8,273 nt of DNA from JAHDBG01 sp963922685 (lineage in GTDB: Bacteria > Pseudomonadota > Gammaproteobacteria > Chromatiales > Chromatiaceae): assembly GCA_963922685.1 (NCBI GenBank), contig CAWUJM010000058.1, positions 1 to 8,273 on the forward strand, written 5' to 3'. This document shows positions 1 through 5,814 of this stretch, piece after piece. Under the pieces are notes generated by a model. The model searched no databases, had not been told where the DNA came from, and saw only the letters and a program-made list of their open reading frames with translations. A program made the translations under genes and the position numbers. Positions within the stretch are counted from its first letter, which is position 1. Every line of letters starts with the position of its first letter.

Positions 1-224
1 CACCAGGGATCGGATTGGACAGATTGGCAGCCAATCAGAATGCCTGGTCGCAGAAATGCTGCCGGAGTATGGGCCATCCCGGCAACAAGCTGGGCGTATC
101 ACATACACACATACACACATACAATGGTATGCATTAATTGAGAAATCGCCTAATCCCTGAATGCAGATCAGATGACATCTCTGGCAAACTCGCTTTTGTG
201 CAGAATGGCGTACGGCGATGCATG
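1..224. other. Left-edge region without an assignable gene
   Basis: This stretch lies downstream of the sulfotransferase stop codon and holds no convincing complete gene. On the plus strand all three frames are open from the window edge for more than 100 bases. The frame starting at base 2 stays open to a TGA at 158-160 and ends in the peptide WYALIEKSPNP, so it could be the last 52 codons of a gene entering from the left. I do not recognise that peptide, and a short tandem repeat lies inside the frame. I see no GC-rich hairpin followed by a T-run, so no terminator is claimed for the minus-strand genes. Confidence 0.4.
101..123. repeat. Short tandem repeat, 8-bp unit ACATACAC
   Basis: The unit ACATACAC occurs twice in full (101-108 and 109-116) and is followed by seven bases of a third copy. 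It is too short and too simple to be a CRISPR array or an iteron set. Repeats like this can vary in copy number by polymerase slippage; whether this one does is unknown. Confidence 0.75.
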
Positions 225-1391
225 TCAGATATGATATGTCTGTATATAATCACCCATTTTCTCATCAATTAACTCAGGGCTTAAACCGAATTGCTCCAGA
301 GTATACTGATGCCTGCCATGCTTATTCCGGGGGTTATCATCTAACCATGTCTGCATTTGTATGATAGCATCTGTATTCAGTTCAAAATTGAAATAGTCGT
401 ATAGCTGTGACACAGTTGTTATCGGATCAGCAAGCAGATCATCATAATAAATATCATAAAAATGAGACTGATCAGCTTCGGATCTGGTCTGCATTGCTTT
501 TTTCAGCGGAATTAACCATCGGTTGAGTACAATCTGACCTATCGTATGAGGTGACAATGGCGTATGGCGTAGTGCATTCTGGGTATGACCCTGCAGGCTG
601 CATAATGAAGCAACCTGTTCATATGGTGAGCGGTGTACCTGAACGAAACAGGCATCCGGAAATACACGTAATATAGCATCTAACCCTGTCAGATGCCCTG
701 GCTCCTTCAGAAAAAAAGGTTCTCCGGAGCAATGAAAGGATAAGATTTGCAGTTGTTTTTTATAATATTGGTAGGTATGAGTCAGGTCGTATTCGCATAA
801 CCACTGAAAATAAGAAGGCACGTGGTACCAGAAGGTGGTATCGAAACTGGAAAAACTGTTTTTCAGCAGGTAGCAGCACTCTTCTGGTATCGTTGCCCTG
901 ACAAGATGCATGGTTTGGCTACCCGAAAAGAGTGCCTGTTCCTTACGGGCTGTTATTGTAGCCAGAGCAATGCGTTGGTCTGTTGCTCGGGTTGAAGGTC
1001 GTGGAGGAGGTGCCGGTTGTTGTAATTCCCAATGTAGCAGCACACGTGCCCGGGAGTCCTGAGCCAGGAGGCGATGCAGGAAAGTCGAACCACTGCGGGG
1101 TAAAGTGGCAATGAACAATGGACGATGTACAGGAACCTTCAGAATGGCAGGCTCATCGTTTAATGCCTTCTGAATATGCAGTCGATTTGAGAGTGCCTGG
1201 ATGCACTCCTGTTGCAACCATGCCTGCCCGGCCGGACTCAGGCTGGCTTCCTGCTGACACGCAGCAAGCAATCTGTGCAGCCCTTCCAGAAAATCAAGGT
1301 CGCCCCAGTCAGATAACCCGGTCTGATGCTGAGCAGCGTCCATCAGGTCTTGTGCTGACAGATTAACTGGTTGAGGATATGTATTAAGCAT
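225..1391 (-). CDS. PAPS-dependent sulfotransferase, Sulfotransfer_3 type
   Basis: Predicted cytoplasmic enzyme of 388 aa that transfers a sulfuryl group from PAPS to an unknown acceptor. The P-loop-like 5'-phosphosulfate site is TLPRSGSTFLHRLL, starting at about residue 96. The 3'-phosphate site is VHRSPYEQVAS at about 252-262. Between them is the family's aromatic-rich central part (WYHVPSYFQWL, then TYQYYKKQLQIL, then FLKEPGHL). The C-terminal NPRNKHGRHQYTLEQFGL element is also typical of bacterial Sulfotransfer_3 (PF13469) proteins. I chose the ATG at 1391 because AGGA lies 8 nt upstream and because the codon overlaps the ATPase stop codon (ATGCTTAA). A TTG at 1415 would add 8 residues but has less support. 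The overlap with the upstream ATPase gene indicates translational coupling. No signal peptide or membrane segment is seen. The family call is firm; the substrate cannot be read from the sequence. Confidence 0.9.
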   Translation of the reverse strand: MLNTYPQPVNLSAQDLMDAAQHQTGLSDWGDLDFLEGLHRLLAACQQEASLSPAGQAWLQQECIQALSNRLHIQKALNDEPAILKVPVHRPLFIATLPRSGSTFLHRLLAQDSRARVLLHWELQQPAPPPRPSTRATDQRIALATITARKEQALFSGSQTMHLVRATIPEECCYLLKNSFSSFDTTFWYHVPSYFQWLCEYDLTHTYQYYKKQLQILSFHCSGEPFFLKEPGHLTGLDAILRVFPDACFVQVHRSPYEQVASLCSLQGHTQNALRHTPLSPHTIGQIVLNRWLIPLKKAMQTRSEADQSHFYDIYYDDLLADPITTVSQLYDYFNFELNTDAIIQMQTWLDDNPRNKHGRHQYTLEQFGLSPELIDEKMGDYIQTYHI

Positions 1392-3465
1392 GGGTTGCGT
1401 CCTGAACTGAAGCAATCAGGGGCTTATGGTCGCTGCTTTCTGTCTGATGAAACAGGGGCCATATCGTGTGAGTGATGCCGAAAAATAATGTACTCAGAGT
1501 GATGGTCATCCCGGTCAGAACACCCCAGTGGAAAAAGATAATGCCACCGAGACAGACGGCACTGGGCAGGGTTGAAATCAGCAGGTTATTTTTCATATTG
1601 ACGGTAAATTTTTCAGCTATTTCAAACAATACCACAAGCTTATTCAGATCGCCGTCCATCAGTATAATCTGCGCAGTGTCCGTCGCTATCGTGGTTGCCC
1701 CGCAAAGAGAAACTGAGACATCTGCCTGTTTCAGCGCAATAGCATCGTTGATCCCGTCCCCGACAAAGCAGACGGACCTGCCTTGTTCCTGTAGTTTCGA
1801 AATCAGGTGAGCCTTGTTTTCTGGCAGGGTATCAGCAAAGTAATCATCTATCCCCAGGGTCTCAGCCAGCCTTCTGGTCGGTATCTCATGATCTCCAGAG
1901 AGGATATACATTGAAATACCCCGTTGTCTCAAACCGTTGACAATGGTTTGTACCTCAGGTCTGATGCGGGTATGTAACTCAATGATGCCGATCACTCTGG
2001 TATCACAAGCCACGAATACGAGCGAGTGTCCATCCTGATGGCAGATAGTCTGTGCATTGTTTGCTTCAGTAGGGATTTCAATGTTTTCCATGGCCATAAA
2101 TTTATGGCTACCAACCCGGATTGTTCTGTCAGGCAGGTTAATCTGAATGCCGTAGCCGACCTCATATCGGGTATTGGTCATTTCCGGCCAGGTTAAAGCG
2201 CGTTCAGACGCCGCAGCGAGGATCGCCCTAGCAATCGGGTGAGCTTGTCCATCTTCAGCGGCAGCCGCATAGCCTAATACATCATCCTGGCAGTAGTTGT
2301 GATAGGTGTGAATCTGACCGACCCTAGGCTGGTCCAGTGTCAGGGTGCCTGTTTTGTCAAATATAACCGTATCGATCTGATTTAATAACTCCAGTGAGTA
2401 GCCATCTTTAATCAGAATACCGGTCTGTGAGGCGATATTCAGAAAGCTCAACATACTGGCAGGTCCGAAGAGCCTCATTTTGTAGCCGAATGTATTAGTC
2501 AGAACAGCGATTGCACTATTGTAGCCCAGAACAGGCAGACATAATGCGCTTAACCCTAATGTTGGCAAGGTCATCTGGTCTGCAATTGCTTCACCTCGTG
2601 TCTGGAGTGTATTTCTGAAATCTGTGGTCTGATCCAGAATCCGGGCAATCTGCATGGCTACAGTTTCCCGGCCTGTTTTTTCAGTTCGAATGCCAATCTG
2701 ACCAGACAGAACGACAGTAGTGGCCAGCACCTCATCTCCGATACCTTTTTCCACAGGCTGAGACTCTCCTGTAAGTTTGTGCTGATCAATAGCAGCATAG
2801 CCATTTGTGATGACGCCATCAACAGCAATCATCTGGCCTGCACGTACCATGATAATATCTCCATCCTGTAGTTGTTCAAGTGGTACCTCTGTTTCGATCC
2901 CGTTGTCAGTCAGCACCCATACGTAACTGGGCTGTGTGTCAAATAAGCCGGACAGGTTTTTTCTGGCATGATGTTCACTGTGCAGCAACAGTTTTCTGCC
3001 CAGAATGGCAACCCACGAACTTATGGTCGCTGTATAAACATATCCTCCCAGCAGCATGCCAGTAGTGAGTATACTATCCAGAGCGTATGATGAGAGTCTG
3101 CGTTTCGATATGGTTTCTTTATATGCCAGTCGATAAATCGAAATATTAGAGCCAATGTTGAGTATAATCACCAGCCAGACTAGTGTTGGGTAAAAGATGC
3201 TTGTCGCAGCAAACCCAAGGTTAGCTGACGCTAGCATGAATGCCTGATCCATCTCTTTTCCAGTCTCACTGGTCTGGCTACCAAGGATCTCTTTTAACTG
3301 GTGGTCTCTTATTCTGAAAGATGCCAGCATACGTTGTCTTAGTGTTGCAGGTTTTGTATGTGCCTTTTTAACGGTTATGACTTGATTTTTTTGCTTATTT
3401 TTATATAGCTTTACGCCGATGGCACATGCACTGCCTGTGATCAGGGTCGTAATTAGTGAAATCAT
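1384..3465 (-). CDS. Divergent P1B-like P-type ATPase (no HMA domain, FGY in place of CPC)
   Basis: A 693-aa membrane pump energised by ATP through an aspartyl-phosphate. Catalytic motifs are complete: actuator loop LTGES (231-235), phosphorylation site DKTGTLT (Asp370), the P1B-type HP pair (409-410) and GYG (437-439) in the nucleotide domain, and GDGIND (569-574). Hydrophobic segments lie near 1-20, 83-112, 125-155, 296-345, 627-647 and 650-670. There is no N-terminal HMA domain and no CxxC; a basic stretch (about 21-53) follows the first hydrophobic segment. Counting back from GILIK (349-353) and from the conserved Pro335, the ion-binding CPC position is filled by FGY (326-328), with Lys329 and Arg331 in the same helix. 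The last helix has MTITLS where many P1B pumps have MSxSS. The ATG at 3465 has no clear ribosome binding site. The P-type ATPase call is certain and the P1B-like placement good; the cargo is unknown, and a copper or zinc label would not be justified. Confidence 0.93.
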   Translation of the reverse strand: MISLITTLITGSACAIGVKLYKNKQKNQVITVKKAHTKPATLRQRMLASFRIRDHQLKEILGSQTSETGKEMDQAFMLASANLGFAATSIFYPTLVWLVIILNIGSNISIYRLAYKETISKRRLSSYALDSILTTGMLLGGYVYTATISSWVAILGRKLLLHSEHHARKNLSGLFDTQPSYVWVLTDNGIETEVPLEQLQDGDIIMVRAGQMIAVDGVITNGYAAIDQHKLTGESQPVEKGIGDEVLATTVVLSGQIGIRTEKTGRETVAMQIARILDQTTDFRNTLQTRGEAIADQMTLPTLGLSALCLPVLGYNSAIAVLTNTFGYKMRLFGPASMLSFLNIASQTGILIKDGYSLELLNQIDTVIFDKTGTLTLDQPRVGQIHTYHNYCQDDVLGYAAAAEDGQAHPIARAILAAASERALTWPEMTNTRYEVGYGIQINLPDRTIRVGSHKFMAMENIEIPTEANNAQTICHQDGHSLVFVACDTRVIGIIELHTRIRPEVQTIVNGLRQRGISMYILSGDHEIPTRRLAETLGIDDYFADTLPENKAHLISKLQEQGRSVCFVGDGINDAIALKQADVSVSLCGATTIATDTAQIILMDGDLNKLVVLFEIAEKFTVNMKNNLLISTLPSAVCLGGIIFFHWGVLTGMTITLSTLFFGITHTIWPLFHQTESSDHKPLIASVQDATHA

Positions 3466-3487
3466 GGTACAGATTGAATAAAAAGTG

Positions 3488-3518
3488 TTTATAACTATTC
3501 AGCGAGGGTGCGATTCAA
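3488..3518 (-). promoter_or_regulatory. Candidate sigma70-like promoter for the ATPase-sulfotransferase pair
   Basis: On the minus strand a TTGAAT box (3518-3513) is followed 19 nt later by TATAAA (3493-3488). Transcription would start near 3480, giving a leader of about 15 nt before the ATPase ATG. The -10 box is a good match, the -35 box is partial and the spacer is longer than the preferred 17 nt. The promoter is inferred from sequence only. The 187-bp gap to the preceding gene on the same strand leaves room for an independent promoter. Confidence 0.3.
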
Positions 3519-3652
3519 ACTAATGTGGTGACCCCGGTGTGCCAGCATTCCCGGAGTACATCAAACTGGCAATTCAGTCAATCCTCAAAGGCTTAGCTGA
3601 TTAAGCTGCCACTAAGGCTGAATAATTACAAGTGTTTTTACTGTCGGGTCTT

Positions 3653-4906
3653 TCAGGCACGGTTATATGATAACGGATGGTTTGACTGCCATTTGTCAAT
3701 TTGTAAAAGGTGCTGAAATTTATAGTATTTCTGCATATTCTTCCAGCTTGGCTTTAAGGGTAGATGCATTCCCTTGTCAAGAAAAGCGCGATGTTCATCA
3801 GAGATAAGAAAGTGTCCTTGCTGGTCACGTTCAACATGTTGTGCAAAATATTCTCCGGTTATTCGTTTGATCTGACTGGCTTGTTCTGTTCTGGTAAGTT
3901 CTGCCAGACTTGTGCCAAGTCGGTGTAACTCAGCCAGTATCTGATAGCTGAATTCCCTGATACCATCAAGCTCAATATGATAGCCTTTGTTGGTTCGGGA
4001 CAGGGTGCCGCTTTTCAGCAGTCGCTGAAACAGGAAGGCACCCGCCAGGCTGTCATAATCCTGATTCAGCCAGGCCTGTCTGCGATCTGTCGCAAAGCCT
4101 GCCCTTATATAGTCAAACAGGCGAAACAGCAGAATAAAAGCTGTTAAAAAAGGCGCGATATCAAATAGCAGGGCAAGTGCTGCCAGAACTGTTGTCAGTT
4201 CGCCTATCGCGCCATACCACCTCATTGGCATCTTTCTGGCATATGCCGGTACAGCAGGCAGACAGGCATTAGGGCCACTACCATGCCCTGTATCATGGAT
4301 AATAGCTGCAAAGGTGGCCACCGCACTCAGCGGGAAATCGGCTAATAAGTCAGTGATTTTATCTGTCGTTTCAATATCAAATATATTATGTAGCCCTGGC
4401 ATATAGATCTCAGAGAAACGTGCTTCCCAACTTGAAATCAGTTCCAGACCACACACATTCTGCATATTGTCTTGTGGCCCGATATCAGGCAGAAACTGGT
4501 CAAGAAACCAGGCGATCTGCGAGGGTTGTCCTGCATTACCATTATGGTTCGCTGCCAGAATGCGTGCAGGTAAATGTCTGGAAAAGGCAGGACACACACC
4601 AAAAAACTCACGATATCTTTCTGCAATACGGGGATAGCCACCGATGGATGCCAGAAACTTTTCTAACCAGTGGATGCTGTCATAATCAATCTCAACGATA
4701 CACCAGTTATAAGCTCGTTTTTTTTTGATCAGCATCTCAGCATGGAAAAAGAAAGGGCCATGCAGCAGATCCTGATTCAGGGCCTGACTCATCTGGTGTA
4801 ACAGCGGCTTCCAGTCACCAGTTGTGCGACCATAGTCACCATAACTGGCGATGGCCTGCTTAGTAGTGCTGTTAACAAAGGGGTACTGGTACAATAGTGT
4901 TCTCAT
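3653..4906 (-). CDS. Hypothetical protein, 417 aa, with HDTGH motif
   Basis: I do not recognise this protein with confidence. It has an N-terminal aromatic-rich part (1-110), a central AAIIHDTGHGSGPN segment (200-213), one strongly hydrophobic stretch (about 239-263, ALALLFDIAPFLTAFILLF) and a polar, mostly helical-looking C-terminal third with basic and aromatic residues near 388-400. HDTGH resembles the HD pair of metal phosphohydrolases, but I cannot locate the other ligands of a full HD domain. From memory it may be related to DUF6421-type proteins of unknown function; I hold this weakly. No signal peptide is seen. The ATG at 4906 follows an AT-rich stretch without a ribosome binding site, and the next Met is residue 39. 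It is the first of three minus-strand genes and lies 187 bp upstream of the ATPase. A run of nine A on the coding strand encodes Lys61-Lys63. Length, frame integrity and protein-like composition support a real gene; function is unknown. Confidence 0.8.
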   Translation of the reverse strand: MRTLLYQYPFVNSTTKQAIASYGDYGRTTGDWKPLLHQMSQALNQDLLHGPFFFHAEMLIKKKRAYNWCIVEIDYDSIHWLEKFLASIGGYPRIAERYREFFGVCPAFSRHLPARILAANHNGNAGQPSQIAWFLDQFLPDIGPQDNMQNVCGLELISSWEARFSEIYMPGLHNIFDIETTDKITDLLADFPLSAVATFAAIIHDTGHGSGPNACLPAVPAYARKMPMRWYGAIGELTTVLAALALLFDIAPFLTAFILLFRLFDYIRAGFATDRRQAWLNQDYDSLAGAFLFQRLLKSGTLSRTNKGYHIELDGIREFSYQILAELHRLGTSLAELTRTEQASQIKRITGEYFAQHVERDQQGHFLISDEHRAFLDKGMHLPLKPSWKNMQKYYKFQHLLQIDKWQSNHPLSYNRA

Positions 4907-4998
4907 AATAAGTTATTGATAATCTAAAATTATTCAGCTGCTCTGGACAGGATCGTGTTATACCTGACGATACAGTGCTTCCGCCCTCCAGATTGCGG

Positions 4999-5167
4999 CT
5001 CCTTTGGGGCAACCTCTGGCATAATAGGCCATGATCGGTGCTTTGGCCTGCCAGGACTGAATCCGGACTGTCTGAGCATATCCGGTTAAGGATCCGTCGG
5101 GCATATAAATCAATCACCAGAGCCAGATACAGCCACTGGTACCTCTTGGTACGATGTTATCAGACCA
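4999..5167 (-). pseudogene. Fragment of IS3-family transposase OrfB (rve/DDE core), frameshifted
   Basis: The minus strand reads RTKRYQWLYLALVIDLYARRI (split here as RTKRYQ plus WLYLALVIDLYARRI) at 5153-5091, matching the IS3 OrfB integrase-core pattern of the type WLYLAxVIDLYSRRI. It continues as SDSPDSVLAGQ. The expected next element, MAYYARGCPKG, appears in another frame at 5032-5000. The distance from the Pro of PDS to the Met of MAY is 34 nt, where family members as I recall them have 11 codons, so a single inserted base explains the break. Upstream, another frame gives WSD (5167-5159), which may be the remains of the WVTD motif carrying the first catalytic Asp. The HSDxGSQY part and everything after it are missing, as are the N-terminal part, OrfA and recognisable terminal repeats. 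The fragment is inactive. Confidence 0.75.
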
Positions 5168-5173
5168 CTACAT

Positions 5174-5812
5174 ATGTTGATGAAGATGATTATCTGGCTG
5201 AGCATATTCTGTGTCTTCAGCACTACCGCAGCAGCCCGCTGGTATACGATAGAACTGCTGGCATTCGCCTATCCGGAACAGTCAACAGCAGAAGATGCTG
5301 AGTACTGGCCGCCGGAACCGGCAGAGCCGGACTGGGAGAGTGCTGCAGGTGATCTGCTGAGTGCACAGGCCCCTGGTGTTCGGCTGGTGAAACACAAACG
5401 GCTGGCAAAGGCCGCGCAGACCCTGCGTGCGCAGGGTCTGACCATTCTGGCGCATACCCGCTGGCAACAGCGGGTTGCCGGACGCCAGCATGGCCCATCG
5501 TACCAGATCGCTACCGACAATCTGCGTGGTCTGGTGCATATGGGCCGGGGACGCTTCCTGCATTTTACGGCAGACTGGCTGCTGCAGGGCGCACAACAGA
5601 CCTACCGGATTCCGATGCAGCGTCGTCTGAAGAGCGGCGACCTGCATTATCTGGATCATCCGAAGATGGGCATCCTGTTACGTGCTGATCCGGTGTATAC
5701 CAGATCCGGAACTGCGCCAAAGCAGCCGAAGGCCGGACCGGAACCGGCACAGCCTGAGGTCACGACGCCAGCGAATAACAGCCTGCCACGCGCCACACCT
5801 GATCCGAGCTGA
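5174..5812 (+). CDS. csiV: CsiV-family periplasmic protein
   Basis: A 212-aa exported protein. The N terminus is a signal peptide with hydrophobic core IIWLSIFCVF and likely cleavage after Ala19-Ala20-Ala21. The mature part opens with RWYTIELLAF, the family's WYxVExLxF signature. It contains GRGRFLHFTADWLL (124-137) and ends its domain with HYLDHPKMGILLRADP (158-173), both typical of the CsiV family (PF10972). A proline-rich, probably unstructured tail follows (175-212). In Vibrio cholerae CsiV is needed for cell-shape integrity and acts with the LpoA/PBP1a peptidoglycan-synthesis machinery; the same role here is an inference. No ribosome binding site is clear; ATGs at 5174, 5180 and 5186 all keep the signal peptide, and 5174 is the longest choice. 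The IS3 fossil reaches to within a few bases of this start. The gene ends 2 nt before proS, suggesting co-transcription. Confidence 0.8.
   Translation: MLMKMIIWLSIFCVFSTTAAARWYTIELLAFAYPEQSTAEDAEYWPPEPAEPDWESAAGDLLSAQAPGVRLVKHKRLAKAAQTLRAQGLTILAHTRWQQRVAGRQHGPSYQIATDNLRGLVHMGRGRFLHFTADWLLQGAQQTYRIPMQRRLKSGDLHYLDHPKMGILLRADPVYTRSGTAPKQPKAGPEPAQPEVTTPANNSLPRATPDPS
5417..5440. repeat. Perfect inverted repeat with 11-bp arms inside csiV
   Basis: CAGACCCTGCG (5417-5427) and its exact reverse complement CGCAGGGTCTG (5430-5440) are separated by TG. As RNA this would be a GC-rich stem of about 10 bp with a GTGC loop. It encodes residues around QTLRAQGL of the CsiV-like protein. No T-run follows, so it is not an intrinsic terminator. 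Confidence 0.85.
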
Positions 5813-5814
5813 CG

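Noticed and set aside
101..123. CRISPR array or origin iterons
   Set aside because: The unit is 8 bp with no spacers and under three copies, and no cas or replication gene is nearby.
1118..1366. Plus-strand open frame of 82 aa inside the sulfotransferase gene
   Set aside because: It lies antisense within a clear family member, has no recognisable motif and no supporting ribosome binding site.
1472..1810. Plus-strand open frame of 112 aa opposite the ATPase C-terminal region
   Set aside because: It is antisense to the GDGIND and final membrane-helix region, and its hydrophobic look mirrors the opposite strand.
1384..3465. Naming the ATPase CopA, ZntA or CadA
   Set aside because: It has neither a metal-binding head nor the CPC motif, so a specific metal name would be unsupported.
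3591..3606. Hairpin GCTTA-gctgat-TAAGC as a terminator after the 417-aa gene
   Set aside because: The stem is only 5 bp and AT-rich, and no convincing T-run follows in the minus direction.
4265..4310. Calling the 417-aa protein an HD or HD-GYP phosphodiesterase
   Set aside because: Only the HDxGH element is visible; the other HD ligands and the GYP signature are not found.
4872..5117. Minus-strand 81-aa open frame as an intact gene
   Set aside because: Its N-terminal part is IS3 transposase sequence beginning mid-domain; the rest is out of frame with the element and overlaps the start of the 417-aa gene. It is pseudogene debris.
5223..5659. Several minus-strand open frames of 83 to 125 aa opposite csiV
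   Set aside because: They overlap one another in different frames, are rich in Cys, Pro and Arg, and sit opposite a gene with family motifs and a signal peptide.
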